Shown: one piece after another, positions 12,961 to 23,157 of the stretch | Layout of the letters: the number at the start of each line of letters is the position of its first letter | How positions within the stretch are numbered: position 1 is the first letter of the stretch | The notes under the pieces: model-generated | The model's input: the letters and a program-made list of their open reading frames with translations, nothing else | What the model was told of the DNA's origin: nothing | The model's database searches: none | Source of the DNA: Paenibacillus pasadenensis DSM 19293 | Lineage (GTDB): Bacteria; Bacillota; Bacilli; Paenibacillales; Paenibacillaceae | Direction of reading: 5' to 3' | DNA: 64,000 nucleotides | Assembly: GCF_000422485.1 (NCBI RefSeq) | Contig: NZ_AULW01000051.1 | Coordinates: forward strand, 1 to 64,000 | Position numbers and translations under genes: made by a program

Positions 12961-13833
12961 ATGTTTTTTTCGCGCTTGGCTTCAAAACGCAAATGGCTCG
13001 TCCTAGTCTCCCTGATTACGTTGGTGGCGCTCCTCTCTGGATGCATGCCGAATACGGATCATGCGACGACGACCGAGGATCTGAAGGCGAACGGCAACTG
13101 GTGGGAGCGCAACGTCGTCTACTACTTCTCCTACTCGCTGGATACGTTCGCAGACTGGTTCGGCGGCCAATACGGCTTCGCGATCCTGCTGATGGTCATC
13201 ATCGTCCGCACGCTGATCCTGCCGCTCACGCTTAAGCAGTACCGCAGCTCCAAGGCGATGCAGGCGATCCAGCCCGAGCTCCAGGAAATCCGCAAAAAAT
13301 TCGCGGACAACCCGCAAAAGCAGCAGGAAGAGACGATGAAGCTGTTCCAGCAGAACAAGGTCAACCCGATGGCGGGCTGCCTGCCTCTGCTCATCCAGAT
13401 GCCGATCTTCATCGCGCTCTACAATTCCATCTACTATAACAGCGACATCAAGACGCATGAATTCCTGTGGCTGCAGCTCGGCGAGCCGGACCATTGGCAT
13501 ATCCTGCCGATCATCGCGGCGATCACGACTTACGTGCAGACCAAGATGATGCAGAAGTCCCAGCCGGACAACCCGCAGATGCAGATGATGAATACGATCA
13601 TGATGATCTTCCCGATCCTGATCCTCGTCATGGCCTGGAACTTCCCGTCGGCGCTGCCGCTTTACTGGATCTACACGAACATCTACACGATCGTGCAGAA
13701 CTATTTCCTGTACGTCCGCAACGCGGACAAGAAGGAGCCGAAGAAAGAAGACGGCGGCCAGAACCAGGGCAAGGGCAGCCAAAAGAAAAACAAAGGCAAG
13801 GGCAAGGCTGCCGTATCCTCCAAGAACAAATAA
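12961..13833 (+). CDS. yidC: Membrane protein insertase YidC (SpoIIIJ-type lipoprotein)
   Basis: 290 residues. It inserts and folds membrane proteins with or without SecYEG. A lipoprotein signal is clear: basic start, hydrophobic run, and lipobox LLSGC with Cys at about residue 28, as in Gram-positive YidC1/SpoIIIJ. The conserved LPLTLKQYRSSKAMQAIQPE segment after the first core membrane segment supplies the groove region, and three to four further hydrophobic segments follow. The C-terminus is a basic Lys/Gly-rich tail. The usual next gene jag is missing here. Confidence 0.95.
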   Translation: MFFSRLASKRKWLVLVSLITLVALLSGCMPNTDHATTTEDLKANGNWWERNVVYYFSYSLDTFADWFGGQYGFAILLMVIIVRTLILPLTLKQYRSSKAMQAIQPELQEIRKKFADNPQKQQEETMKLFQQNKVNPMAGCLPLLIQMPIFIALYNSIYYNSDIKTHEFLWLQLGEPDHWHILPIIAAITTYVQTKMMQKSQPDNPQMQMMNTIMMIFPILILVMAWNFPSALPLYWIYTNIYTIVQNYFLYVRNADKKEPKKEDGGQNQGKGSQKKNKGKGKAAVSSKNK

Positions 13834-13880
13834 GGAGGAGAGGCCGGCCGGCTCTCCATGCATAAAGAATCGATTTGGCG

Positions 13881-13909
13881 GCAATGGCTCTTACAGTCAT
13901 TGCTTTTTT
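13881..13909 (+). terminator. Terminator after yidC
   Basis: GCAATG and CATTGC form a stem followed by TTTTTT, 48 bases after the yidC stop. mnmE is therefore probably transcribed separately. Confidence 0.65.
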
Positions 13910-13986
13910 GCCATCATCCGGCCTGCGGCTGAGCTCCGACCCTCGGGCCTCCGCCGGACCGATCAAACGAGGTGAATGTCAGCATC

Positions 13987-15369
13987 ATGATGACTCAAGA
14001 TACGATCGCGGCCATCGCGACGGCACTCGGCGAAGGCGGCATCTCCGTCATCCGCGTCAGCGGTCCGCAGGCGATCGCGAGCGTAGGCGGCGTGCTGCGG
14101 TCCAAACAGCCGCTGGCCGAAGCTCCGTCGCATACGGTGACGTACGGGCATATCGTCGATCCCGCCAGCGGCGAGGTGATCGAGGAGGTGCTCGTGACGG
14201 TCATGAAAGGTCCGCGCTCCTTCACGGCGGAGGATGTCGTCGAGATCGGCGCGCATGGCGGCCTCATCGCCGTCCGCAAGGTGCTTGAGCTCGTCCTGCG
14301 GCAGCCGGGCCTGCGCGTCGCCGAGCCGGGCGAGTTCACGAAGCGGGCGTTTCTGAACGGCCGCATCGACCTCGCGCAGGCGGAGGCCGTCATCGACCTG
14401 ATCCGCTCGAAGTCGGACCGCTCCTATACGGTCGCGCTCAAGCAGGCCGAGGGCACGCTGTCCAAGCGGATCCACGCGCTGCGGCACAGCCTGATCGAGC
14501 TGCTCGCCCATATCGAGGTGAACATCGATTATCCGGAGCATGATGTCGAGGAGATGACGAGCCGGTACATCCGAGACAGCTGCGGCGCCGCGCTGGATTC
14601 GATCGAGCGGCTGCTGCGGACGGCGGCCGAAGGCAAGATTTTGCGCGAGGGCATCACGACGGCGATCGTCGGCCGTCCGAACGTCGGCAAGTCCTCGCTG
14701 CTGAACGCGCTCGTGCAGGAAAGCAAGGCGATCGTGACGGACATACCGGGTACGACCCGCGACGTGATCGAGGAATACGTGACCTTGTCGGGCATTCCGC
14801 TGCGGCTGCTTGATACGGCTGGCATCCGGGAGACGACGGACGTCGTGGAGCGGATCGGCGTCGAGCGTTCCCGCTCGGCGGTCGCGGAGGCGGAGCTGCT
14901 GCTGCTCGTGCTCAGCCATAACGAGCCGCTGCACGAGGACGAGCGCGAGCTACTCGGCAAGCTGACTGGCCGACAGGTGATCGTCATCGTGAACAAGACG
15001 GATCTGCCGGAGCGGCTCGAGCTGGCCGAGGTCCGCGAGGCGCTGCCGGACAGCCGGATCGTGCCGATGTCGGTGCTGCAGGAGCAGGGGCTCGACGATC
15101 TGGAGCAGGCGATCCGGGAGCTCTTCTTCGAGGGCCAGCTGGAAAGCGCCGATTTGACGTACGTCAGCAATGCGCGCCATATCTCGCTGCTGCACCGGGC
15201 GACGGATGCGCTGCGCGATGCGGTGAGCGCCACCGAGGCGGGCATTCCGATCGACATGGTCCAGCTGGACGTACGGGCGGCGTGGGAGCTGCTGGGCGAA
15301 ATCGTCGGAGATACGGCGGCCGACTCGCTGATCGACCAGATCTTTTCGCAATTCTGCTTGGGCAAATAG
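13987..15369 (+). CDS. mnmE: tRNA modification GTPase MnmE
   Basis: 460 residues from the ATG at 13987. With MnmG it makes the cmnm5U34 modification in tRNA. The N-terminal folate-binding domain begins [16 protein letters not shown]. The G domain has [14 protein letters not shown] (G1), DIPGTTRD and [10 protein letters not shown] (switch II) and NKTD. The C-terminal CLGK holds the conserved catalytic Cys. Starts at GTG 13972 and ATG 13990 are also in frame; GAGGTGA at 13969-13974 favours 13987 or 13990. mnmG follows 195 bases later. Confidence 0.95.
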   Translation: MMTQDTIAAIATALGEGGISVIRVSGPQAIASVGGVLRSKQPLAEAPSHTVTYGHIVDPASGEVIEEVLVTVMKGPRSFTAEDVVEIGAHGGLIAVRKVLELVLRQPGLRVAEPGEFTKRAFLNGRIDLAQAEAVIDLIRSKSDRSYTVALKQAEGTLSKRIHALRHSLIELLAHIEVNIDYPEHDVEEMTSRYIRDSCGAALDSIERLLRTAAEGKILREGITTAIVGRPNVGKSSLLNALVQESKAIVTDIPGTTRDVIEEYVTLSGIPLRLLDTAGIRETTDVVERIGVERSRSAVAEAELLLLVLSHNEPLHEDERELLGKLTGRQVIVIVNKTDLPERLELAEVREALPDSRIVPMSVLQEQGLDDLEQAIRELFFEGQLESADLTYVSNARHISLLHRATDALRDAVSATEAGIPIDMVQLDVRAAWELLGEIVGDTAADSLIDQIFSQFCLGK

Positions 15370-15370
15370 A

Positions 15371-15388
15371 TTATCCACATGTGAATAA
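15371..15388. promoter_or_regulatory. Inverted pair of DnaA boxes
   Basis: TTATCCACA (15371-15379) is followed at once by its near-mirror TGTGAATAA, making an 18-bp palindrome-like site one base after the mnmE stop. The left half is a perfect DnaA box. It lies about 3.5 kb from oriC and could titrate DnaA or regulate mnmG. Confidence 0.55.
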
Positions 15389-15564
15389 CGATAAAGGAAG
15401 GCCGGATCAATCGAGAAGATTCGCCGGCAATGGACAGCATGGCGACGGCAGAGGGCAATTCAGGCTAGCGAATGCCGTCGGATGCTGGGTTTGAAACCCT
15501 ATTTTCATAAAAGAGGGAGAGGCGGGCTGAAAAGCGGCCGATTCCGACCAGGAGGCAATCCAAA

Positions 15565-17451
15565 ATGAATTACGAGGCAGGACAGTACGACGTCCTCGTC
15601 ATCGGCGCCGGCCACGCAGGCTGCGAGGCGGCGCTGGCGGCGGCCCGGATGGGCTGCGAGACGCTGCTGCTCACAATCAATCTCGACATGGTGGCGTTCA
15701 TGCCGTGCAACCCGTCCATCGGGGGACCGGCCAAGGGTCATGTCGTCCGCGAGATCGACGCGCTCGGCGGCGAGATGGGACGGAACATCGACAAGACGTA
15801 CATCCAAATGAGGATGCTCAATACGGGGAAAGGCCCGGCCGTGCATGCGCTGCGCGCGCAGGCGGACAAATTCCTCTATCAGCATACGATGAAGAAAACG
15901 ATCGAGGAGACGCCGCATCTGACGCTGCGCCAAGGCATGGCGGAGGAGCTGATCGTCGAGGACGGCGCCTGCGTCGGCGTCATCACCAAGACCGGCGCCG
16001 TGTATCGCGCCAAAACCGTCGTCGTGACGACCGGCACGTATTTGCGGGGCAAGGTCATTATGGGCGAGCTGATCTACGAGAGCGGTCCGAACAACCAGCA
16101 GCCGTCTGTGCGGCTGTCCCAGTCGCTCAAGGAGAACGGCTTCGAGCTGGTGCGCTTCAAGACGGGCACGCCGCCGCGCGTCCATAAGGACAGCATCGAC
16201 TTCGGCAAGATGGAGATCCAGCCGGGCGACGAGAAGCCGAAGTTCTTCTCGTTCGAGACGGAATATGCGGACAACGAGCAGCTGCCGTGCTGGCTGACGT
16301 ACACGTCGGAGGACACGCATCGCATCATCAACGAGAATCTTCATCGCGCGCCGATGTTCTCGGGCGTCATCGAGGGCACGGGACCGCGCTATTGCCCGTC
16401 GATCGAGGATAAGATCGTGCGGTTCGCCGACAAGCCGAAGCATCAGATCTTCCTCGAGCCGGAAGGCATGAATACGTCGGAGTATTATGTGCAGGGCCTG
16501 TCCACGAGCATGCCGGAGGACGTGCAGCTCGGCATCCTGCGCTCGATTCCCGGCCTGGAAAAGGTCGAGATGATGCGCACCGGCTATGCGATCGAGTATG
16601 ACGCGGTCGTGCCGACCCAGCTGTGGCCGTCGCTGGAGACGAAGGTGCTGCCGGGCTTGTTCACCGCCGGCCAGATCAACGGCACGTCCGGCTACGAGGA
16701 GGCGGCCGGACAAGGCGTCATCGCCGGCATCAATGCCGCCCGCAAGGCGTTAGGCAAGGAGCCGGTCATCATCGAGCGCTCGCAAGGCTATATCGGCGTG
16801 CTCATCGACGATCTGGTGACCAAGGGCACGAACGAGCCGTATCGCCTGCTCACCTCCCGCGCCGAGTATCGGCTGCTGCTCCGTCATGACAACGCGGATC
16901 TGCGCCTGACCCCGATCGGCCGCGAGATCGGCCTGATCAGCGAAGAGCGGTACGCCAAGTTTCTGGAGAAGAAAGCCCGCGTCGAGGAAGAGCTTGCCCG
17001 CCTGAAGACGATCAAGATCCGTCCGGAGGAGGCTGAGGCGATGCTGCAGGCAGCCGGCTCCGCTCCGCTTCAGTCCACGACCGACGCGCTTACGCTGCTG
17101 CGCCGTCCCGAGCTTTCCTACGCCCATCTGGAACCGTTCGCTCCCGCGCCGTACGAGCTGAGCGAGGACATGAAGGAGCAGGTCGAGATCCAGGTGAAGT
17201 ATGCCGGCTATATCGAGAAGCAACTCGCTCAGGTAGAGCGGCTCGGCAAGATGGAGAAGAAGAAGCTTCCGGAAGGCATCGACTACAGCGCCGTGCATGG
17301 CCTCGCATCGGAAGCGAAGCAGAAGCTCGCCGCCATCCGTCCGCTGAATATCGGACAGGCTTCCCGCATCGCGGGCGTGACGCCGGCCGACATATCCATC
17401 TTGCTCGTGCATCTCGAGCAGTTCAACCGCGCCGGCGCGGCGAGGGCATAA
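15565..17451 (+). CDS. mnmG: tRNA uridine-34 carboxymethylaminomethyl modification enzyme MnmG (GidA)
   Basis: 628 residues. It is the FAD-dependent partner of MnmE. The FAD-binding motif [17 protein letters not shown] lies near residues 13-29, followed by [14 protein letters not shown]. The C-terminal part has [19 protein letters not shown] and the AxxR-type end [12 protein letters not shown], all typical. The start ATG at 15565 follows GGAGGCAATCC. The stop lies three bases before rsmG, so the two are an operon. Confidence 0.97.
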   Translation: MNYEAGQYDVLVIGAGHAGCEAALAAARMGCETLLLTINLDMVAFMPCNPSIGGPAKGHVVREIDALGGEMGRNIDKTYIQMRMLNTGKGPAVHALRAQADKFLYQHTMKKTIEETPHLTLRQGMAEELIVEDGACVGVITKTGAVYRAKTVVVTTGTYLRGKVIMGELIYESGPNNQQPSVRLSQSLKENGFELVRFKTGTPPRVHKDSIDFGKMEIQPGDEKPKFFSFETEYADNEQLPCWLTYTSEDTHRIINENLHRAPMFSGVIEGTGPRYCPSIEDKIVRFADKPKHQIFLEPEGMNTSEYYVQGLSTSMPEDVQLGILRSIPGLEKVEMMRTGYAIEYDAVVPTQLWPSLETKVLPGLFTAGQINGTSGYEEAAGQGVIAGINAARKALGKEPVIIERSQGYIGVLIDDLVTKGTNEPYRLLTSRAEYRLLLRHDNADLRLTPIGREIGLISEERYAKFLEKKARVEEELARLKTIKIRPEEAEAMLQAAGSAPLQSTTDALTLLRRPELSYAHLEPFAPAPYELSEDMKEQVEIQVKYAGYIEKQLAQVERLGKMEKKKLPEGIDYSAVHGLASEAKQKLAAIRPLNIGQASRIAGVTPADISILLVHLEQFNRAGAARA

Positions 17452-17454
17452 CGC

Positions 17455-18189
17455 ATGGACAAGGTGATCGATGCGTTCTCCGCCCGGCTGCTGGAGCGGG
17501 GAATTCCGCTTGCGCCCCGTCAGCTGGAGCAGTTCCAACGCTACTACGAGCTGCTCGTTGACTGGAACGAAAGGATGAACCTGACCGGAATCACGGAGCG
17601 CGCGGCGGTGTTCGAGAAGCATTTCTACGATTCCGTCACGCTCGCCTTTTATGCCGACCTGTCATCCGCGGACCGGCTCGCCGATATCGGTTCGGGGGCG
17701 GGCTTCCCGAGCCTGCCCCTCAAAATCTGCTTCCCGCAGCTGCAGGTGACGATCGTCGATTCGCTGGCCAAGCGGATCTCGTTCCTCCAGCATGTATGCG
17801 AGCAGCTCGGACTGGAGGACGTGCAATGCGTCCACGGCCGAGCCGAGGATATCGGACGCCTGCCGGAGCATCGCGACCGCTATGCGATCGTGACGGCGCG
17901 CGCTGTCGCCCGTATGGCCGGCCTTAGCGAGCTGTGCTTGCCGTTCGCCCGCAAGGGCGGACTGTTCGCGGCGATGAAGGGAGCCGACCCGCAGGAGGAG
18001 CTCGAGGAGGCCAAGCATGCGATCCGCGAGCTTCGCGGCCGTGTAGATCGCGTCGAGACGCTGCGGCTGCCGGAGGAGCAATCGGAGCGGGCGATCATCC
18101 TGATCGCCAAGACGGATGCCACGCCAAAAGCGTATCCCCGCAAGGCGGGCGTTCCGCTGAAGCAGCCGCTGCTCAAACGGCGCGGATGA
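17455..18189 (+). CDS. rsmG: 16S rRNA (guanine-527-N7)-methyltransferase RsmG (GidB)
   Basis: 244 residues. It methylates G527 of 16S rRNA with S-adenosylmethionine. The SAM-binding loop is in DIGSGAGFPSLPLKI (around residues 77-91), preceded by the family LTGITERAAVFEKHFYDS segment. It begins three bases after mnmG; its ribosome site lies inside the mnmG end, suggesting translational coupling. A consensus parS follows three bases after its stop. Confidence 0.95.
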   Translation: MDKVIDAFSARLLERGIPLAPRQLEQFQRYYELLVDWNERMNLTGITERAAVFEKHFYDSVTLAFYADLSSADRLADIGSGAGFPSLPLKICFPQLQVTIVDSLAKRISFLQHVCEQLGLEDVQCVHGRAEDIGRLPEHRDRYAIVTARAVARMAGLSELCLPFARKGGLFAAMKGADPQEELEEAKHAIRELRGRVDRVETLRLPEEQSERAIILIAKTDATPKAYPRKAGVPLKQPLLKRRG

Positions 18190-18547
18190 CGATGTTTCAC
18201 GTGGAACATTTTGTATCCATCCGGTGAAAACTTCGTGCAAGCGCGAAATCCAGCAGGAAATTTCCGAGCCTTCAACGAATTGGAAGTAGGGAAAGGGATT
18301 GTCGTCCTCCGTCAGGAGCGTCGACGCGGCTGCCCGTCCGGCGGAAGCGACGCGACGCGACCTTATTCGGCCGATCATTGCGGGAACCGCATACCGACCT
18401 GCCCGTGCTGCATGAACCAGAGCCGCGACCGGCTCGCCTCCGCCGCCGCGACGCGAAGCTGCGGAAGCACAATGTCGGCGGGGCGGGGCAGACGCACACG
18501 GATCCTACAGCAAGGACATTGGCACATTGAATTCGGGTGGTTGTAGA
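18190..18547. other. rsmG-noc intergenic region
   Basis: This 358-base stretch holds a parS site at its left end and the noc ribosome-binding region at its right end. I see no convincing coding frame, tRNA or terminator in it. The noc promoter should be here but I could not place it. Confidence 0.5.
18193..18208. promoter_or_regulatory. parS centromere site 1
   Basis: TGTTTCACGTGGAACA is the reverse complement of the consensus parS TGTTCCACGTGAAACA, with no mismatch. ParB binds here and spreads. The site is between rsmG and noc, about 7 kb from oriC. Confidence 0.95.
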
Positions 18548-19369
18548 ATGATGAAGGAACAATTTTCCCGGCTGTTCGGGCTGTCCGACCCGAAAGCTGT
18601 TCAAGATGAAGTGAAGCAGATTCCCGTCGGCAGCATCGATACGAGTCCGTATCAGCCGAGAACGATTTTTGACGACGACCGGATCGAGGAGCTCAGCCAG
18701 ACGATCCGCACGCATGGCGTCATCCAGCCGATCGTTGTCCGGATTCGGGATGGCCGCTACGAGATCATCGCTGGAGAGCGGCGTTGGCGTGCGGTCAGCA
18801 AGCTCGGCCTGGAGACGATTCCGGCGATCGTACGCGACTTCAACGACTCGCAGGCGGCCTCGATCGCGCTGATCGAGAATTTGCAGCGCGAAGGACTGAG
18901 CGCGATCGAGGAAGCAGTCGCGTACCAGAAGCTGATCGACCTGCACAGCCTGACGCAGGAAAGTCTGGCGCAGCGGCTCGGCAAGAGCCAGTCGACGATC
19001 GCCAACAAAATCCGTCTGCTCGGTCTAAGCGATCCGGTCAAGTCGGCGCTTACCGACCGCAAGATTACGGAGCGGCACGCCCGCTCGCTGCTCGCTCTCG
19101 ATTCCGAGGAGCTGCAGCAGAAAGTGCTCGACGACGTACTCAGCAAGGAGCTGAACGTCAAGCAGACAGAGGCGAGGGTCGCCTTTTACAAAGAAGCGAC
19201 CAAGGCCAAAAAAGCGAAGCGCATCTCCTTTACAAAGGATGTCCGCCTCGCTCTGAATACGATCCGCCAATCGATCGATATGGTGTCCGGCTCCGGGCTG
19301 CAGATCAAGACCGACGAAAAGGACTTCGAAGATCACTACGAAATCGTCATCCAAATTCCCAAACGCTGA
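18548..19369 (+). CDS. noc: Nucleoid occlusion protein Noc (ParB family)
   Basis: 273 residues. It is a ParB-like CTP-binding DNA protein that blocks Z-ring assembly over the chromosome. The N-terminus [12 protein letters not shown] resembles the amphipathic membrane-targeting helix of Noc. The CTP-binding [20 protein letters not shown] motif and the [16 protein letters not shown] helix follow, then the helix-turn-helix ([21 protein letters not shown]). The GERRWRA form and position directly before parA-parB separate it from ParB. The start at 18548 is preferred; 18551 is possible. Confidence 0.92.
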   Translation: MMKEQFSRLFGLSDPKAVQDEVKQIPVGSIDTSPYQPRTIFDDDRIEELSQTIRTHGVIQPIVVRIRDGRYEIIAGERRWRAVSKLGLETIPAIVRDFNDSQAASIALIENLQREGLSAIEEAVAYQKLIDLHSLTQESLAQRLGKSQSTIANKIRLLGLSDPVKSALTDRKITERHARSLLALDSEELQQKVLDDVLSKELNVKQTEARVAFYKEATKAKKAKRISFTKDVRLALNTIRQSIDMVSGSGLQIKTDEKDFEDHYEIVIQIPKR

Positions 19370-19518
19370 TATCGCCGCCCGGGAGCGGTTCCCAATTCCG
19401 GCGGATTCCTTTATACTGGCTTCAATCCCTGCGATGGATGCGCGGCGTCCTGCGGCTACCGACACCATGATCGACTCTCCGATGCCCGAACGATGCCGCC
19501 GACGTCCTGGGAGCGCAT

Positions 19519-19543
19519 AAAGCGGCAGCAGCCGCTTTTTTTT
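19519..19543 (+). terminator. Terminator after noc
   Basis: AAAGCGGC and GCCGCTTT pair around AGCA, followed by five more T. It separates noc from parA. Confidence 0.8.
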
Positions 19544-19639
19544 ATCATCCAAGCTCTGCTTTTCCTATGCAAGCGCTATCCGCCGGATCGACTCCGACGG
19601 GATGCAGGTCCGAAGATTTGGAATATTGAGGTGACAAGG

Positions 19640-20413
19640 TTGTCCAAAATAATCGCCATAACGAACCAGAAGGGCGGGGTCGGAAAAACGACCACTTCCG
19701 TCAATCTGGGGGCCTGCCTCGCTTCTCTCGGGAAGCGGGTGCTGCTGGTCGACATCGACCCCCAGGGCAATACGACCAGCGGTGTCGGCATCAGCAAAGC
19801 CGACGTGGAAAACAGCATTTACGACGTCTTGATCAACGAAGTCGATCCTCATGAGGCGGTAGCGCCGACGGCGGTGCCGAATCTGAGCATCATTCCGGCC
19901 ACCATCCAGCTGGCTGGAGCCGAAATCGAGCTTGTTCCGACGATTTCGAGGGAAGTGCGGCTGAAGAAGTCGCTTTCCCAGCTGCGCAACGAATACGATT
20001 ACGTGCTGATCGATTGCCCGCCGTCGCTCGGCATCCTGACGATCAACTCGCTGACGGCTGCCGACTCGGTCATCATCCCGATTCAATGCGAGTATTACGC
20101 GCTGGAGGGGCTGAGCCAGCTGCTCAATACGGTGCGGCTCGTGCAGAAGCATCTCAATACGTCGCTGCAGATCGAGGGCGTGCTGCTCACGATGTTCGAT
20201 GCGCGCACGAACCTGGGCATCCAGGTGATCGAGGAAGTGAAAAAATACTTCCAGCAGAAGGTGTACCAGACGATCATTCCGCGTAACGTGCGGCTGAGCG
20301 AGGCGCCGTCCCATGGTCAGGCCATCATCACTTATGATCCCCGCTCCAAAGGCGCCGAAGTTTATCTCGAACTGGCGAAGGAAGTGATTCAATATGAGCA
20401 AGCGGCTAGGTAG
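19640..20413 (+). CDS. parA: Chromosome partitioning ATPase ParA (Soj)
   Basis: 257 residues. It is a Walker-type ATPase that drives origin segregation and controls DnaA in Bacillus. The deviant Walker [16 protein letters not shown] starts at residue 11. [10 protein letters not shown] and [16 protein letters not shown] follow. There is no N-terminal DNA-binding extension, as expected for the short Soj type. I chose TTG at 19640 because GAGGTGA lies five bases before it and the product then starts [17 protein letters not shown]. The 3' end overlaps parB by 20 bases. Confidence 0.95.
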   Translation: MSKIIAITNQKGGVGKTTTSVNLGACLASLGKRVLLVDIDPQGNTTSGVGISKADVENSIYDVLINEVDPHEAVAPTAVPNLSIIPATIQLAGAEIELVPTISREVRLKKSLSQLRNEYDYVLIDCPPSLGILTINSLTAADSVIIPIQCEYYALEGLSQLLNTVRLVQKHLNTSLQIEGVLLTMFDARTNLGIQVIEEVKKYFQQKVYQTIIPRNVRLSEAPSHGQAIITYDPRSKGAEVYLELAKEVIQYEQAAR

Positions 20414-21239
20414 AGGACTGGATGCGCTCATTCCCTCCCTTTCGATCCAAGAGGACGACAAAATCGTCGAGATCGAGCTCAAGCAGCTAAGGCCGAATCC
20501 GTATCAGCCTCGACTGACGTTCCATGACGAATCGATCCATGAGCTGGCCGAATCGATCCGCCAGCATGGCGTCATTCAGCCGATTTTGGTCCGTTCCGTG
20601 CTCAAAGGCTACGAGATCATCGCAGGCGAACGACGATTCCGGGCTTCGCAGCTGTGCGGGCTCAAGACGATTCCGGCGGTCATCCGCAGCTTCACCGACC
20701 AGCAGACGATGGAGATCGCGTTGATCGAGAACCTGCAGCGGGAGGATCTCAACGCCATCGATCTTGCAGCGGCCTATCAGGCGATTATGGACAAGTTCGA
20801 GCTGACGCAAGAGGAGCTCTCGCTCAAAGTGGGCAAGTCGCGCTCGCATATCGCTAACTTCCTGCGGCTGCTCACCCTTCCTCCGGAAATCAAGGAAAAT
20901 GTTTCACGTGGAACATTGTCGATGGGCCATGCGCGAGCTCTCGTCGGCGTCAAGGAAGACAAGCTGCGCAAGGAGCTTTCCAAGCAGGCGATAGAAAGCG
21001 AATGGAGCGTGCGCGAGCTGGAGCAGGCGATCCAGGAGCTGGACCGCAAGCAGCCGGAGCCGGCGCCGAAGGCCAAAGCCGTCAAGCGCGATCCGTATTT
21101 GGAGGCGCTGGAGGAAAACCTGAGGGAGCGGTTCCAAACATCGGTCAAGATCAAGGCTTCGCGCGAGCGAGGCAAGATTGAGCTTGCCTATTACAACAAG
21201 CAAGATCTGGAGCGGATACTGGATTTGCTGAAGCTGTAG
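20394..21239 (+). CDS. parB: Chromosome partitioning protein ParB (Spo0J)
   Basis: 281 residues. It binds parS, forms a CTP-dependent sliding clamp and loads SMC. The N-terminus [15 protein letters not shown] carries the conserved ParA-stimulating LGRGL motif. The CTPase motif [12 protein letters not shown] and the helix-turn-helix ([19 protein letters not shown]) follow. The gene contains its own parS, as in B. subtilis. It overlaps parA by 20 bases. Confidence 0.96.
   Translation: MSKRLGRGLDALIPSLSIQEDDKIVEIELKQLRPNPYQPRLTFHDESIHELAESIRQHGVIQPILVRSVLKGYEIIAGERRFRASQLCGLKTIPAVIRSFTDQQTMEIALIENLQREDLNAIDLAAAYQAIMDKFELTQEELSLKVGKSRSHIANFLRLLTLPPEIKENVSRGTLSMGHARALVGVKEDKLRKELSKQAIESEWSVRELEQAIQELDRKQPEPAPKAKAVKRDPYLEALEENLRERFQTSVKIKASRERGKIELAYYNKQDLERILDLLKL
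20900..20915. promoter_or_regulatory. parS centromere site 2 (inside parB)
   Basis: A second TGTTTCACGTGGAACA, identical to site 1, is embedded in the parB reading frame, matching the B. subtilis parS inside spo0J. Two perfect copies 2.7 kb apart confirm this as the origin-proximal ParB loading zone. Confidence 0.95.
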
Positions 21240-21417
21240 AGCGCGGTCAGGCCCGCTTCTACAGCTTCGAAGCCGAAGCGCCGCTTCAGTCGTCGAACGA
21301 GCATACCTTGGTTGTAATCTGCTTTCCGAGAGATTAAACTTAGGTATGCTATTGTTGTTTTTGGAAGAAAGTCAGATGAGAGCCGGCCGATGCCAGAGGG
21401 CCTGCTTCGAGGAAAGG

Positions 21418-22599
21418 ATGCGAGCGACCATGACGGCAGATCGGCCCTTGATCTATCTGGATCATGCCGCGACCTCCTGGCCCAAGCCGGAGGAGGTCGT
21501 AGCGGCCGTGCTGGAGGCGATGCGCCAAGGCGCCGCCAATCCAGGGCGAGGAAGCCATCGCATGGCGGTGCAATCGGGCAGGGTGCTGTTCGAGGCGAGA
21601 AAGAGCCTAGCCAAGCTGTTTCGGATCGCGAATCCGAACGATATCGCCCTGACGGCGAATACGACACAGGGACTCAATCTTGCGATCAAAGGGCTGCTGA
21701 AGCCTGGGGATCATGTCGTAGCTACGGCGGTGGAGCATAACTCGGTGCGCAGGCCGCTGGAGTTCCTGAAGGCGGCGATCGGCATCTCCGTCACTTATGT
21801 CGAGACGGCTGCGGACGGCAGTCTCGATGCGGCTCGAGTACGGGAAGCCCTGCGGCCGGAAACGGCGCTGATCGTGGCCACGCACAGCTCCAACCTGCTC
21901 GGGTCGATCTTGCCGGTAGCCGATATCGGCGAGATTGCCCGTGCCAGCGGCGTGCCGTTTCTGGTCGACGCGGCCCAGTCCGCCGGCGTGCTTGAGCTGG
22001 ATGTCGAGGCGATGGGCATCGATCTGCTCGCTTTTCCCGGACACAAGGCGCTGCTGGGACCGCAAGGGACCGGCGGGCTCTATATCCATCCGAGGCTCGA
22101 TCCGCTGCCGCTGCTTCATGGGGGCACCGGCAGCCAATCGGAAGCTGCGGAGCAGCCGACGGTGCGGCCGGACCGCTACGAGGCGGGGACGCCCAACACC
22201 CCCGGAAGCGCCGGCTTGGCTGCAGGCGTCCGCCTCGTGCTGGAGCGGACGACGCGAGCCATACACGCTCGCGAGACGGAGCTCGTCGGCCGGATCATGG
22301 ACGGGCTGTCCGCAGTGGCAGGCGTCCGGCTGCTCGGGCCGGACATCGGGCAGCCTCGGACCGGCATCTGCGCATTCACGATGGAAGGCGTCGAGGCATC
22401 GGAGCTGAGCTTCATCCTCGATCAGCATTACGGCATCGCGGTCCGGGCAGGCTATCACTGCACCCCGCTTGCTCATCGAAGCGCAGGCACGGCAGAAAGC
22501 GGTGCGGTCCGGGCGAGCGTCGGCTTCTCCACGACGGAGGACGAAGCCGACGCGCTCGTGCGCGCGTTGCGCGAGATCCGGATCCATTATCCCCTGTAG
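21418..22599 (+). CDS. Class V aminotransferase / cysteine desulfurase-like protein
   Basis: 393 residues. It is a PLP-dependent fold-type I enzyme. Visible features: IYLDHAATSWPKPEEV at the start, NTTQGLNLAIKGLL, AVEHNSVRRPL, the pyridoxal lysine in LLAFPGHKALLGPQGTGG, and a conserved Cys in GYHCTPLAHRSAGT that matches the catalytic loop cysteine of desulfurases. It may mobilise sulfur for Fe-S or thio-modification, but no IscU/SufU partner is adjacent. I chose ATG 21418 (GAGG five bases upstream); ATG 21430 is also possible. Confidence 0.85.
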   Translation: MRATMTADRPLIYLDHAATSWPKPEEVVAAVLEAMRQGAANPGRGSHRMAVQSGRVLFEARKSLAKLFRIANPNDIALTANTTQGLNLAIKGLLKPGDHVVATAVEHNSVRRPLEFLKAAIGISVTYVETAADGSLDAARVREALRPETALIVATHSSNLLGSILPVADIGEIARASGVPFLVDAAQSAGVLELDVEAMGIDLLAFPGHKALLGPQGTGGLYIHPRLDPLPLLHGGTGSQSEAAEQPTVRPDRYEAGTPNTPGSAGLAAGVRLVLERTTRAIHARETELVGRIMDGLSAVAGVRLLGPDIGQPRTGICAFTMEGVEASELSFILDQHYGIAVRAGYHCTPLAHRSAGTAESGAVRASVGFSTTEDEADALVRALREIRIHYPL

Positions 22600-22626
22600 G
22601 GAAAGATGAGGAGCGTACTTGGAATC

Positions 22627-23157
22627 ATGAATGATTGGATCGAGTCGTGGACAGAAGAGCCATTTTACGGCATTGCGATCGGGCTGCTGGCGCTGGCGCT
22701 GCTGCTGCTGGTCGTCTGGATCGCGGCGCTAGGCCGCAGGCTGAAGAAGCTGCGGAAGCAATACGTGCAGGTGATGGGGCAGACGGGCGTAACCAATCTG
22801 GAGGAGGTCATCGTCGGGCTGCGGCTGTCTCTCGACGAGCAAGAGGAGCGGCTGGGTCGGTTCGACCGTCAATTGGCCGAGTTCGGCGAGCTGCTGCGGC
22901 AAACGAAGGGCAAGGTCGGCGTCGTGCGCTACAACGCATTCTCGAATCAGGGCAGCGACATGAGCTTTTCGGTCGCGATCATCGACGAGGCGGGCTCCGG
23001 GGTCGTGCTGACCGGACTGCATGGACGAGACGAGACCTATATGTACGCCAAGCCGCTGGCGCAGGGAGGCTCGTCCTATCCGCTGACTCCGGAGGAGCGT
23101 CAGGCGATTATTCTTGCGTCGCCGCATGCATCGGATAAGGCCGACAGTCGCGGATAG
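22627..23157 (+). CDS. DUF4446 family membrane-anchored protein
   Basis: 176 residues. One N-terminal membrane segment (about residues 12-36, rich in Leu/Ala) is followed by a coiled region and a compact C-terminal domain containing VGVVRYNAFSNQGSDMSFSVAIID, the DUF4446 hallmark. The function is unknown; in Bacillales it is a frequent neighbour of parB and yyaC. An in-frame ATG at 22606 is an alternative start. The last 50 bases overlap the 3' end of yyaC on the opposite strand. Confidence 0.85.
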   Translation: MNDWIESWTEEPFYGIAIGLLALALLLLVVWIAALGRRLKKLRKQYVQVMGQTGVTNLEEVIVGLRLSLDEQEERLGRFDRQLAEFGELLRQTKGKVGVVRYNAFSNQGSDMSFSVAIIDEAGSGVVLTGLHGRDETYMYAKPLAQGGSSYPLTPEERQAIILASPHASDKADSRG

